Source of the DNA: Heloderma charlesbogerti
Taxonomy: Eukaryota; Chordata; Lepidosauria; Squamata; Helodermatidae
Length of the DNA: 64,000 nucleotides
NCBI GenBank assembly: GCA_026122225.1
Contig: JANEZZ010001566.1
Coordinates: 1-64,000, forward strand
Direction: 5' to 3'
Below the pieces are notes generated by a model, which was not told the DNA's origin, made no database searches, and saw only the letters and a program-made list of their open reading frames with translations. A program made the translations under genes and the position numbers. The stretch's first letter is position 1. Each line of letters starts with the position of its first letter. Below, one piece after another: positions 10,262-20,720 of the stretch.

Positions 10262-10320
10262 ATGATATTGTCGACGCTGACTGGTAGCAGCGGCTCTCCA
10301 AGGTTTCAGGCAGGATTCTT
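10262..10320 (-). mobile_element. tRNA-Ala SINE body fragment
   Basis: The minus strand reads like the central part of the tRNA-Ala-derived SINE seen at 60121-60306 (GGAGAGCC, GCTGCTACCAGTCAGCG). The tRNA head and 3' tail are missing. Confidence 0.45.
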
Positions 10321-10449
10321 TCCTAGCTCTGCCCTGCCTAGCCTTCTGCACGCAAAGCAGGGCTCCGCTCCTGACAGCAGAGGCTGGTGGCTCCGACGTC
10401 AGCGGGGCAGTGGATCCGCTCTGCGTTTCACTCAGAGCCAGCCAATACT

Positions 10450-10520
10450 CTCAAGGGGCTCTCCGAGGTGCTGAACCCCAGCCCCAAGTAGGTTCAGCGC
10501 CTTGGGCACCTCCTTGAGAG
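10450..10520. repeat. GC-rich hairpin at the CpG-island edge
   Basis: CTCTCAAGGGGCTCTCCGAG (start of the left arm, 10450-10479) pairs with 10493-10522 at about 24 of 30 positions around a ~13-base loop. It could be the remains of a palindromic element or a structured promoter-proximal sequence. Function unknown. Confidence 0.5.
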
Positions 10521-10559
10521 TTGTGACTGCAGCCGGGCGCGGATTCACCGCCCCGCTGG

Positions 10560-11165
10560 GCATCGGAGCCGCCAGCTTCCACTGATCTCTGAGCTGCGCC
10601 CCCTCCGTCGCAATCCTGCCAGGGGGCGCAAAAGAAGTAAGTGTTAAATCTGGGCATCCTGGGCGGGGGCGGCGGGGGTGGCTGCCGCGCTTCGGCTCGC
10701 GCGTCCTCCCGCGGCAGCAGCCCCGGCTGCCGGAGGAGGAGCGAGCGGACACAAGGCGGGGAGCCTCGTTGTGGGTCTGTTTTGCCTGAGCTGCCGGGGA
10801 AAGGGGGCGTGCCTGGGCGGCGGCGGCAGCGGGGAGACTCCCCGCGCGGGCCGGGTTTCTTGCCGAGCCTGGAGCCGCCGCCTCTGTCTCCTCCTCCAGA
10901 GCTTCTCGGCAGACCATGTTCCCAGGAAGCTGGGGGCAGCCGGGCAGCCGCGCGGGCTCCGCCACCCTGGGGAGCTGGAACTGGTAACGCGGCCCAAGCT
11001 GCAGCTGGCGGACCCCCCTCCCCAGCCCCCCAGAGACGCGTCCACGCCGGGGGGCGGCGGCAGCCTCACCACCAGCTTCAGCTCGGCGACGGGCAGCAGC
11101 AGCTCCGGGTCTAGCAGCACCATGGACCTCTCCTTTATGGCAGCGCAGGTGAGAGGGGGGCGTTG
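10560..11165 (+). promoter_or_regulatory. CpG island, probable promoter/5'UTR of a host gene
   Basis: This is the only long stretch in the window dense in CG dinucleotides and free of transposon motifs (for example GCGCGTCC, GGGCGGCGGC and CCGCGCGGGC around 10685-10850). Several GGGCGG Sp1-type boxes are visible and there is no clear TATA box, as expected of a CpG-island promoter. It ends at the predicted first coding exon and donor at 11148. A plus-strand frame is open from 10678 to the ATG, but this is expected of GC-rich sequence and I treat it as 5'UTR. Confidence 0.65.
11122..11148 (+). CDS. C14orf132: First coding exon of a small membrane protein gene (C14orf132-like), partial
   Basis: ATG at 11122 lies in a strong Kozak context (ACCATGG). 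Nine codons, MDLSFMAAQ, end exactly at a CAG|GTGAGA donor, phase 0. From memory the vertebrate C14orf132 protein (about 83 residues, one C-terminal membrane helix, brain-expressed, function unknown) begins with this peptide. In mammals its short coding exon 1 lies in a CpG island before a long intron. I find no frame for the rest of the protein downstream, so exon 2 should lie beyond 64000. A nine-residue match is short; the identification rests on peptide, Kozak, CpG island and donor together. Confidence 0.55.
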
Positions 11166-11857
11166 TGAGGGAGGGCGGGGTGGGGCAGGGGCCCCACTCC
11201 CCGTTGAGGGATGCCCCAACGCGCCCAGAGGCATCCCATCAGGTCTGGGCAAGAGATCTCCCCCCAGTTCCACGCTGCCCCCTCTTTGTAACTAACCCCC
11301 CCCCTTGAACCTCCCCCCCCCACGAATACTGGCAGGTGCACAGCCAGCTGGGCGTAGCATCCTGTGCCCATTCATCATTCTCTCTTGACTTTTAGTGGCT
11401 GTTGCGATGAATGAGGCTTTCAGCGGTAACAACACTGATGCTGGCTAGGAAGGGGGGTGGTGTGGGGTGGGGATTGCACAGTTTTCAGAGTGGCTGCTTG
11501 ATTGAGATGTACTGATTTTTTTTATTATTATTATTATTATTTGTTCCGAGGGGGCAGAGAGAGTACCAAGGGTTTCCTTCACTGATTTTCTAGGTGGCGG
11601 GTTGAAGACAGAGTGAAATGTCTCTGAGAATGGGGGATGTGGGGGAGGGAGATAAAGAGGCTTGTGCAAGTGTGCGTGAGTGTTTATGCAACAAGCAAAT
11701 CTCAATATTTTCCCTGACAGACATGGATGGATACGGCTGTTCTGGTGGTCGTATAAGATGTGCAAGCAGATCATACAATTCCGGAACTGTAAAAACAACA
11801 AAGAGAATTGTGGCACCTTAAAAACTAGCACATTTATTCTGGCTTAAGCTTTCATTA
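11149..11857 (+). other. Start of the predicted intron 1
   Basis: The sequence drops quickly in GC after the donor. G runs follow the donor (11153-11185), as is common in first introns. A (TTA)n run lies at 11518-11542. No transposon or exon is recognised until the CR1 at 11858. Confidence 0.45.
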
Positions 11858-12262
11858 TAAGAACATAAGAAAATAAGAAGAGCCATGATGGATCAGACCA
11901 AGGGTCTATCTAGTCCAGCATTCTGTTCACACAGTGGCCAACCAGCTGTCGACCAGGAACCCACAAGCAGGGCATGAGTGCAACAGCACCCTCCTGCCCA
12001 TGTTCCCCAGCAACTGGTGTACATAGGCTCACTGCCTCTGATACTGGAGGTAGCATATAGCCATCAAGACTAGTAGCCATTGATGGCCTTCTCCTCCAGG
12101 AATTTGTCCAACCCCCTTTTGAAGCCATCCAAATTGGTGGCCATCACTACATCCTGTGGTAGTGAATTCCAGAGTTTAACAGTGTGCTGTGTGAAGGAGT
12201 CCTTCCTTTGATCTGTCCTGAATCTCCCACCAATCGGTTTCATAAGATGACCCCAGGTTCTT
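11858..12262 (-). mobile_element. CR1 LINE 3' end
   Basis: On the minus strand it carries the last part of CR1 ORF2 (PIGGRFRTDQRKD, TQHTVKLWNSLPQDVV, a degraded frame) and the 3'UTR that ends AACATAAG/CTTATGTTCTTATA-like at 11858. This is the commonest CR1 subfamily in the window, seen again at 34708, 52147 and 60828. Confidence 0.88.
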
Positions 12263-12423
12263 TCATTCAGTATGTTTGAAAGCCAGATGAATGTAGAATG
12301 ATTTGATTTACTGGTGTAGCATGAAGTACCCTTCCCCATCCAGGGGGGAAATAACTTTCAAAATGTCTCCTATCTGTATAAATATCCATTTATGTGTAAA
12401 CACATCTAACAGTGCAGTCCTTC

Positions 12424-12590
12424 ACAGGAGGGACCATAGTTCAGTGGTAGAGCCCATGCTTTGCAGGCAGAAGATCCTGGGTTCAGTCCTAGATATCTCC
12501 AAGTAGTGCTAGCAATGAATCTTGCCTGAGAGAATACTGGACTACATGGACCAATGGTTCTACTCTGTATAAAGCAGCTTCCTGTGTTTC
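12424..12590 (+). mobile_element. tRNA-Ala-derived SINE
   Basis: The tRNA-like head has an A box (AGTTCAGTGGTAGAG), a TTTGCA anticodon-loop region as in tRNA-Ala(UGC) and a B box (GGTTCAGTCC). The body and a tail ending TATAAAGCAGCTTCCTGTG follow. A 65-bp TACTCAGAAGTAAG-type repeat abuts the 3' side. The promoter boxes are degraded. Confidence 0.75.
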
Positions 12591-12655
12591 TACTCAGAAG
12601 TAAGCTCCATTGAGTTCAGTAGAACTTACTCCTACCTAACTGAGTATAAACTTGC

Positions 12656-13137
12656 AGCCGTAGAGCTGTATCTTGTCTGTCTCTCCTTGGAATTTGACTG
12701 CCTCAACCTTTTTCACCTCTCAGTGTTACTATTTTCCTTTTTTACTTAAAAGAATAGAACAAGTGGTACCTAAATGAAGGATTAACATTAAATTTTCTGC
12801 GTGGATGAGAGAGAGAAAAAACACATGTTGGATTAACTTCTCATTGCAGTAGCTGGTTTATTGACTGACCTCATACACTTGGTGCCATCTTACTGAAGTC
12901 AGTAGAAACACATCTGGTGTAATTCCCCTATTCTTTCTTTCTTTCTCTCTCTCTCTCTGGGCACAATCTACCAAGAAGTACTGTCGCATGATATTCATTG
13001 AAATGAATGAGAAATGGGCAAGAGTACAGATGCCTTCGTGCACAGTTCCCATTTGTCATAATGGAGCTTATGCAGGAATATTTCCCAGTGTGTTTTTTGT
13101 TGGAGGGAAAAAGAAAATCCCTTAACAAATAATAGAC
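12656..13137. other. Intronic interval, nothing recognised
   Basis: The only simple feature is a (TTTC)n(TC)n pyrimidine tract at 12925-12957. No coding or repeat family could be assigned. Confidence 0.45.
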
Positions 13138-13140
13138 TAA

Positions 13141-13524
13141 GGGCACTATCCTATGACCACTAGTCAGCAACTAGATGGCCACTGGATTGGTTGGTTCTCA
13201 GAGAACTGACCTGCAACCCCCTCCCGCGCTGCCTCATAGGCAGTGCAGATCGGCCCCGTGCTCAGAAGAGCAGCGCAGAGCAGGGGGGTGGGGCGTTCCT
13301 GGGGGTGGGGCAGGAAGGTCAGAAATGCCGGTACGACACTTCCTATGTGTCATTCGGCCTCCCCACCCCGTGCTCCGAGGTCCCGCAAATCAGCTGTCTA
13401 GCCATGAAAGCAGGGCAGCGGGAGAGTGGAAGAGATGCGCTCCTCACCACTCCTCCCACCCTGCAGTGATAGGCAGTTGCCTTCAGGTTCGGAGGTGACC
13501 GGCGATCCCTATAGGATTGCTCTC
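13141..13524. mobile_element. Harbinger-like MITE, copy 1
   Basis: It starts GGGCACTATCCTATGACC and ends ATAGGATTGCTCTC, flanked by TAA at 13138-13140 and 13525-13527. The 3-bp TWA duplication is typical of PIF/Harbinger elements. The interior matches the copy at 24867-25315, including CTCAGAG near one end and a GCAGTG/GGCAGTTGCC segment. No transposase. Confidence 0.7.
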
Positions 13525-13527
13525 TAA

Positions 13528-13682
13528 CAGTGCAATCCTATACATGTCTACTCAGAAATAAGTCCTATTGTGTTCAATGGAGGTACTCTCAGGTACATGT
13601 CTTCTATGCCCATTTACCTGGAAGTAAACCCTGCTGAATTCAATGGGACTTCCTCTGGGTAGACATATATAGGATTGTGCTG
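13528..13682. mobile_element. Short MITE with CAGTGCAATCCTATA ends
   Basis: About 26 bp of terminal inverted repeat: CAGTGCAATCCTATACATG pairs with the end at 13657-13682. It is directly adjacent to the Harbinger-like copy 1, sharing the TAA between them, and is followed by TTAA. The interior has the TACTCAGAAATAAGTCC motif seen at 9163 and 12591. Confidence 0.65.
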
Positions 13683-13689
13683 TTAAAGT

Positions 13690-15160
13690 TGTTTTTTTCC
13701 CCCTAGACAAGTAGGCTCCAAGAGCATATTTTGAAAGTTTGTGTTGAACCTAAATATAGCAAGTTGGGAATCTCAACAAATGGCAACAACATCATTGATC
13801 ATTCCTGGCAAGGCTTCTTTTCTTTCCTCTAAAAGAAAAGTGCCATAGTAACAGTAGCATTAGGAGCACAGCCAACATATTGCAGGTTGCTAGCTAGCTA
13901 TCAGACTATTCTTACTTTGTAAAGCTTCAAGCTTCTGTAAGGTGATTTCATGTTAAATTGAATTAGATTGCATTAAGGAGGGATGAAATATTTGTCTTGT
14001 GGTAATGCTGTCTCTTAGGCTTTCTTTCTTGGCCTGATGCCTCTCTGCTTTATCAAAAGTGGATGCAAACGAGGGATAAACATGCCCATCCTGTTATGCA
14101 GTTACATTTGCATTATGTATTTCAGTAACAACGACAGCAGAAAGACTTGGATCCTTTTACCCAAATTGCATGTTTGCTTTGGAACATCTTGTTCCATAGA
14201 TGTGTGTACAGTGTAACATTGCATTTTGCAGTTTTCCGTCATGTGGCCAAATAGCTGGCATTTCCCCCCACTTCTAATCTGTATGCTAGGTAACTACAAA
14301 AATGATACAATAAATAAGCTGTGGGGCTCTTACTTAGACTCACCTTAATATTCTTGGTATCCCACCCTCCACCCCTTTTCTTTCACATGATATGATCTGT
14401 GGTCTTAAAAGTAATCGAAATCTGAGATGGCTTCCTGCTATAAAAACAGTATGTTTGCAATGTTTATGAAAATGCCATTTTTGCACAACAAGTTGTATAT
14501 ATTTATGATTAAATTTAATGCTAGCAATTATTTTTGAGCAAAAGAGAGAGGGATATGAACTGCACAGTTTGGGTACAAGCTTGAACTTCTCCACGACTTA
14601 AGAACCAAGGCTTGTTTTCCATTTATACTGTTGCAGTGACAATGGCCAGTTCTGCCAGGTGCTGATTTGATGCTACTGAAATAAGAGGCAGTAGGGCTTG
14701 TTCTGGTACAATCTTCCATCTCCTTGTATTGCTTTTCACAGGAACGCAAGTGGGAGCCCCAACAAAAGGTTGCAGTCTGGAATGTTCATGTTCAGTGCTC
14801 TCCTTCAAGACACCCCATTCCACACCCTCCAGTTTTTCATTGTCCCACACAGCAGTCCATCAGTGTTCCATGCCTACTGAGCATGCTCGGCTCTCATTGA
14901 GCTGTGGGTTATTTGTGTGTGTGTGTGGGGGGGGAGAATCCCCCTTTAAGTATATTTTTTCTAAATATTGTTTTTGTACTTTGCAAATCATTGGGTCTGC
15001 TGATACCTTTCTTGTGTGCATGTTTTGGCTATGTAAGTAGTGGTGTTTACATCAAAACATCGGAAATAGAGACAGTCATAGTAGCAATACCTTGATGTGG
15101 TTACTAATGCCCTGGTTAGGGACCACACTATTTCTGTTCTGTACAGCACTGGTTATATAC
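13690..15160. other. Intronic interval, mostly unique
   Basis: I see no transposon ends or exons. A (GT)n(G)n run lies at 14912-14932. The stretch 14040-14220, with ATGCAAAC, TTTGCATTATG and CATGTTTGC motifs, could hold conserved regulatory sequence, but I cannot test conservation. Confidence 0.45.
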
Positions 15161-15164
15161 TAGA

Positions 15165-15294
15165 ACAGGGGTGGGGGACCTGTGGCTCTCCAGGTATTGT
15201 TGGATTGCAACACCCATCAGCCCTAGTCAGTGAGGACTGATGGGAGTTGTAGTCCAACAACATTTGGAGGGCCACAAATTCCCCATCCCTGTTC
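15165..15294. mobile_element. hAT-type hairpin MITE (CAGGGGTGGGG family)
   Basis: It begins CAGGGGTGGGGGACCTGTGG and ends CCCCATCCCTG. The interior hairpin has CAACACCCATCAGCCC against GGACTGATGGGAGTTG. It is the same family as 41379-41505, which has an exact 8-bp TSD. No convincing TSD here. Confidence 0.75.
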
Positions 15295-15394
15295 CACACA
15301 CACACAGATGCCATATCTATCACTCCCAAACACAAAAGCTCTTTCTTTAATCCCACTTTCTGTATATGTTCAGAGGGACTGATTACTTTATATC

Positions 15395-15772
15395 TTCCAG
15401 TTTTGAGCCTTGAGGAGGGCTTTTTCTGCTGTGGCACCCCGGCTCTGGAATGAGCTCCCTAGTGAGGTTCGCCCAGCGCCTACATTGTATTCCTTTCAGT
15501 GCCAGGTGAAGACCTTTTTATTTTCCCAGGCATTTTAGCATTTTAGCTTTCTAAATTTTTATCTTTGCTGTTTTAAATCTGTATTTTAAACTCTTGCACT
15601 GCTGCTAGGTTTTATTGTGGTTGTATTGTTATATTGTGGTTTTAATGTTCTGTATATTTTAAATTGTTTTATTGTGTGTTGTTTGGATTTAATTTTTGTG
15701 AACCACCCAGAGAGCTTCGGCTATTGGGCGGTATAGAAATGAAAAATAAATAAATAAATAAATAAATGATAA
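15395..15772 (+). mobile_element. L2 LINE 3' end
   Basis: A degraded C-terminal region (RRAFSAVAPRLWNELP-like sense: GTGGCACCCCGGCTCTGGAATG) is followed by the L2 3'UTR with AACCACCCAGAGAGC and GGCGGTATAGAAAT, then a (AAATA)n tail. It is 5'-truncated. Confidence 0.85.
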
Positions 15773-15803
15773 TTTTGGAATAGCAGCATTGCCTAAAAGA
15801 AGA

Positions 15804-15962
15804 CCCTGAAAGCTCAGTCATAGAGTGCCAGCTTTGCGGGCAGAAGATCCCAGGTTCAGTACCCAGTTAGAGAGAATCAAGTAGCAGGACTTGGAAAGAC
15901 CTCTGCCTGAGACCCTGGAGACCCACTGCCAGTGAGAGCTAGGGATATTTCAGCAGCCTAGT
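15804..15962 (+). mobile_element. tRNA-Ala-derived SINE, degraded
   Basis: AAGCTCAGTCATAGAGTGCC (A-box region), a TTTGCGGGCAGA anticodon region and GGTTCAGTACC (B box) are followed by the CTGCCTGAGACCCTGGAGA body. The 3' tail is lost. Confidence 0.7.
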
Positions 15963-16255
15963 CTTTGCAAATGGCTATACCAGGGCTCTCCAGTGCACCA
16001 CGGCACTTACAAGCCCAGGCCGAGGCACCCACCAAACTATTTTCACTCCCTGTATAAGCTTCTGGAGCGATTCCTCATAGGCTTGTATAGAGAATGTAAA
16101 AGTCCCCCCGCCAAGGATGAAGTGCACCCCTCACAAAGGACCCTTGGGGTGACAGGGTCCTGGGCAGGGGGGTGAGCTCCCCCCCCCCCCGCTGATTTTG
16201 GCCAGGAGTGCTTTTTCATTCCCTATGGCGTGACTCTCATGCAACTGAATGCATG

Positions 16256-16350
16256 GGAAGAGAGGGAGAGAGAAAGACAAGTTAGAGAGAGGGTGAGTGA
16301 GAAAGAGGGACCAGAGAGAGAAAAAGCAGAGAAAGGGTGAGTGGGGAGTT
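16256..16350. repeat. Purine-rich GA tract 1
   Basis: Almost pure A/G on the plus strand (GAGAGAGAAAG repeats). Unusual strand asymmetry; possible triplex-forming sequence. Confidence 0.7.
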
Positions 16351-16367
16351 GGGGGGGGAAACAAAGC

Positions 16368-16557
16368 AGGTATGTTGGGTTGGATGCTATTTTTATTGTG
16401 TTATCGTTGTGTTTTTAATTGTATTTTAATGCATTTGTTTTATTATTGTTTTCATCAAGTTTTACTTATGATTGTAAGCTGCCTTGACTGCCATTTTTCT
16501 TGTTAGAAAGGCAGAGTAAAAATCAATCAATCAACAAACAAACAAACAAAATAAACC
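16368..16557 (+). mobile_element. L2-like LINE tail
   Basis: GTTGTGTTTTTAATTGTATTTTA-type 3'UTR, then TGTAAGCTGCCTTGACTG and GAAAGGCAGAGTAAAAATC, ending in (CAAT/CAAA)n. This layout matches L2 3' ends such as 17900-18085. Confidence 0.7.
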
Positions 16558-16815
16558 AGAGGGGGGGGGAGAAAGAGGAACCAGAGAGAGAGAGAGAGAG
16601 GAATCAGAGAGAGAGAAAGAGGAGTCAGAGATAAAGAGGAAGAAAGGAAAAGTAACCAGAGAGTCAGGAGGGAGGGAGGGAAGGAGAAGACCCAGAGAGA
16701 GAAGAGCCAGAGAGCAAGAGGAAGGAAGGACAGAGAAACAGAAGGAAGAAAGGAAAGAATGAAAAGTCAGAAAGAGAAAGAGGAGCCAGAGAGAGAGGGA
16801 GAGGGAGAGAGCACA
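16558..16815. repeat. Purine-rich GA tract 2
   Basis: About 250 bases almost entirely A and G, with AGAGAGAG, GGAGGGAGGG and GAAGGAAGGA units. It directly follows the L2-like tail and probably grew from a simple-repeat tail. Confidence 0.75.
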
Positions 16816-17084
16816 AAGGATGCACATTCATGTGCACACATACAAACACAGATAAGAGGGCACTCCTCTAACATTTTTGTGATTGCCTCTCCACCCTACT
16901 ACAGCAGTCAATTTCGGTGGCACCCAGGGCACTGTTTCAAAATGCCAAATGTGCCCAGAGGCCCCCAAAGGCGGAGACCCCCCGGCCTATAGAAAATGGC
17001 CCGATCCATGCCAATTGGACTAATGTGCAGATTAGAAAGTAGTTGTCCAACTGATTTCATATTTATCCAAGTATTGTGACAGTT

Positions 17085-17240
17085 CTCATCATCATCATCA
17101 TCATCGCTATACCGCCCTAAATCTAAAGCTCTCTGAGTGGTTCACAGCAATTCACACACACACACACACACGCAAAATCTCGGGATGTGCATTTAAAGGT
17201 TATTTTCTTAGAAAATACAATTAAAATACATAGTAAAATA
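17085..17240 (-). mobile_element. L2-like LINE tail, minus strand
   Basis: (ATC)n at 17088-17105 is followed by the reverse complement of an L2 3' end (ATACCGCCCTAAATCTAAAG, CTCTGAGTGGTTCACAGC). A (CA)n run at 17153-17171 interrupts it. Confidence 0.65.
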
Positions 17241-17479
17241 CATACTTTGACACTTAAAAAAAATATCCACAGATTAATCTGGGGGTAGAACTGAACAATG
17301 GGCTGGATATAAACTTTATGTAGTCATGACGCAAAAGTGACACACACTGGAAATAGACAGATTTGTCCATCCCTAATCAGAGCAGACACAGTACTGGACT
17401 AGATCCATCCCCAACCTGGTGCCCTCCAGATGCTGGATGAAGGCTGGACTAGATGGCTTGGGAGAAGGCAACTTTATAC

Positions 17480-18085
17480 AAGGATAATCTCATCTAGACT
17501 ACTGCATTGTGCTCTGTGTGGAGCTGCCTTTGATGACTGCTCAGAAGCTGCGGTTAGCACTGCAGCATGGTTGTTGATTGGCACTGGCCATATGGAGCAT
17601 ATCTTGCCAGTTTTGAAATAATTACACTGACTGCTTATCCGTTTCCAAGCACTATTCAAAGGGCTGGTTTTAAATCTATAAAGCCCTGGGTAGTGTGAGT
17701 CCCTAAAGGCTTTCCTGCTCCTTCAAGATCAGCCTCAAAGGCCTTGCGCCATATACCCATGCCATCTAAAATGACATGGCTGTTGACGGCACACAGGGTC
17801 TTCTCCATTGTGGCACCTTGTTTGTGGAACTTCCTTCCCAGACAGGCTTGCTTGGCAACTCTTTTTGGTGGAGATGGAGCCTTTTTTGTTTTACCCACAC
17901 CTTTTAAGTTGCCAGGGTATTTTTTGTTTTTGTTTGTTTTATTACACTGGACTTTTAACTGCTGCTGCGATTTGTTTTTATCCCATTATGGGGTTTGTCA
18001 TATTTTATGTCTGATGCTGTACACCACTTTGAAAGCCAAGACTGAAGAGCCGCTAATAAATCTTTTAAAGAAATAACAAATAAAT
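17480..18085 (+). mobile_element. L2 LINE 3' part, degraded
   Basis: It retains LDYCIVLCVELP-type and HITPVLK-type remnants from the L2 ORF2 C-terminus, then the LWNFLPR region (GTTTGTGGAACTTCCTTCCC) and the 3'UTR with TGTACACCACTTTGAAAGCC and a (AAATAA)n tail. Many frameshifts. Confidence 0.75.
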
Positions 18086-18289
18086 AATACATTGAGGAAG
18101 AATGAATGTGTGTTGATGAGATAATGGGAAAGAGTAATATTTTATCTAGTTGTCTAACATTTATTTGGCATAAGTCACATTAATTTCATAGCAGTGTCTT
18201 TTCTTAATTCTTAAAAATCTAACTTTTTCTGTAGTCACTGCCTGCCAGCTCAGCCCTTGAACAACTGGGTCTTCAGTAGTGTAGTTTAT

Positions 18290-20335
18290 GGCCTTGTTCA
18301 CAAGGAATGACAACCCAGAATATGGGTTGAGTATTGGTGGTTGTTGAATCAAGGATTGTTGTGGAATTGTGGGTTGTCATTACGTGCCAGTTCGCATGCA
18401 CCTCCAATTTAAACAAATCGGCAGTGCAAGCTGGGTGGCATCAGCACAACCCATGATCGGGCTCCCCGTGTGTTCTAACCCTCCTAATCCCCTCAGTCTT
18501 CCAGCCGTCTCCACCCGGTATCCCAGGGGTCTTGGCTGCAGAACCTATCTTGTTTACTACCAAGCCCCCATCCCTGCTCCAGTTGCAATCCTGGTCACAA
18601 TCAGAGCCTTTTAAGATTTTCTTTTTCTTTTTCTTTGGACAAAAATGGGGCTGGAGAGTTTTTCTTTTTCTTTTTTGCATTTTCCCAGCCCTGGGGAATA
18701 TGTGCAAAAGGGCCCCCTTTTAAAAAATTATTATTTTTTACCTGGTTTTCGGCGTTGCTCACTTGCACAACTCCAGCTGTCCCAAATATACAGGCTTGCC
18801 TTGCCTGGAGCTGTCAAACATACAAGGTAACAGTCAAGGCTACACTGTATATGGGCTGGTTTAGCAGCCTTTGGCAGCTGACAGCTGGAGAAATGAGGTG
18901 TAGACCACCCCCTTAGCAAGGGGATCCCCAGGGTTCAAAGGGTTGCCCTGAACCTTGGGGGTGCCCTGCATTGGATCACTAGTTGCCCAAGACTCCAGCA
19001 ACAGTTTTTCATAGAAAAGTGTGCGTCACTCCCCTTTTCTTTTCCAGATGCACTAACTGCACCTGTCAAACTGTTGCTGCTGACTCAGGGAGAAGACTAG
19101 GACAAGGGCAGCACCAAGCAGGCCCAGCCCAAGCTATGTTGCCATCTCAAGTGAGGCAGCAGTGCTGCCCCTGGTGCTGCCCTTCTGCTTCTTCTGGGAG
19201 GGTGGATGGCACCCCAACCCCCTTCCTCCCTCATTGCTCATTGGCCAGCCACCCAGCTGGCTGCTCCCACCTTCTACCCCAGCCGCGGGGCTCCAGGGAG
19301 ATGGTCGAAATACAGAGAGAGGTCTTGGCCGCTCCCACGAGAATTCAGGACCTCTTGGGATGTCCCAGTTCAGGACCTCTCGGGATGTCCCAGTTTGGGA
19401 GCTCTTGCAATGTTTCACATGACTCTCCCTGGAGCCCCGTAGCTGGGGCAGAAGGTGGGAGCAGCTGGCTGGTGGGCCGGCAAGCAGGGGGAGAGGGAGG
19501 AGGGGGAGCCGCCGTTGCCACCAGCCAGGCAGGGAAGTGCAAACTGTTGGCCCGTCGGCCAGCCAGCCAAACAGGGAGGGAGGGAATCAGTGGTGGCAGT
19601 GTGGCCAGGTGGGCAGCAGCAGGTCCTTTGCATGGTGAGGGCAGTGCAATTTGCTGCTCTTCCCATTCCATGCTGCCTGATGTGACCACATCAAGCAGCC
19701 TCATTATAGGGCTGGCCCCATCCCCAAGGGGATCTCCCTGCTCAGTGAATAATGTTGAGCACTTTTCCTTACCTGTCACGATCAGAGCAGGGATTCAGGG
19801 CTTGGTGGGAGCCAGGGGAAGCCAGTGACAGCCCCTCCAAAGTGCCATTTGAGCATAGTTGGAGTGGTTTTCACTGGCAAAGGGCATTGGAAGTGGCTCG
19901 TCCATGCTTGGGAAGAGTTGCAGGGGCTTCTGTCAAGCATCTCGCTGGCCAATGCCTGCTACCAACGATGGGTTGGCAGTGCTGGGTTTGGATGACATGC
20001 CAACCCATCATGGGTAAAACAACCCCTAGAAGAAGCCATGGGTTGTTAGGGTGGCTTGTTGCCCATGCACAAGCTACCCTGTGGGAATCAGTCCGGGTTT
20101 GGACAACATGACAACCCACCGCGGCTTATCACGGGTTGTTGTGTCAATGGGTTGTGGGTGGTTTGTTAACGATGGCAACAACCCACCTTTGCTGGATTTG
20201 GATATCACAATAAGCCACAATGCATGCACACCAGAACTTGAATGTTCACAATGGCTTCCAGGACACGCCGCAACCCACCATGCCTTAAATAAGCCATGGT
20301 GGGCTGCAGCGGTTGTGCGAACTGGCCCAGTCAGT
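18290..20335. mobile_element. Probable non-autonomous DNA transposon region with AACCCA/TGGGTT repeats
   Basis: The ends resemble each other in inverted orientation: ATGGCCTTGTTCACAAGG near 18292 and GTTGTGCGAACTGGCCCAG at 20313-20331. Subterminal AACCCA and TGGGTTGT motifs recur on both strands near both ends (18300-18470 and 19970-20310). The middle is GC-rich and mixed. No transposase frame was recognised and no TSD was confirmed, so this may be several elements. Confidence 0.35.
19344..19393. repeat. 25-bp tandem duplication
   Basis: Two adjacent copies of a unit starting TTCAGGACCTCT and ending GATGTCCCAG (19344-19368 and 19369-19393), differing at one base. A third, looser match follows. 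Confidence 0.85.
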
Positions 20336-20720
20336 CCCAGCTCTAGGTTTTGGAGGGCCCTGGGGCAAGATGCCTTCATTGTGTCCCCTCCCTAAGTGGG
20401 TTCATCTCCTCCTTGCTTCTGTCTCTGTTACATACTTACCTTCTCCCTCTTGGCCCAATCTGTACCACTTCCCAGAGGGAGAGCACAAGGCAAGTCAAAT
20501 AAGGTGCTCTATCTCCTCATTGTGGTCATTCATTGTATGCTCAGAGAGAGCAGGTGAACAGGCAGGGACAGCAAAGAGGAGAGGCTGCAGGCCAGGAGGC
20601 TCCAGACATTGACAGTGGGCATCCTGCATGGGTGTGGACCTTGGCAGGTGCCCAGCAATGCCTGCCCCAACACCAGCCCTGGGCATAATGCAGACAGCTA
20701 GTGGAGATCATGCTGACATA

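Noticed and set aside
10432..11273. Long frames on both strands through the CpG island (up to ~209 codons)
   Set aside because: GC-rich sequence lowers stop frequency; composition is low-complexity Ala/Gly/Pro/Ser. Only the short ATG-to-donor exon has supporting signals.
15165..15294. microRNA precursor from the long hairpin (also 21932, 41379)
   Set aside because: Hairpins belong to a multi-copy hAT MITE family; nothing in the sequence favours processing.
18983..19828. 281-codon plus-strand frame
   Set aside because: It spans the 25-bp tandem duplication, has no recognisable domain, and lies in a probable DNA-transposon region with open frames on both strands.
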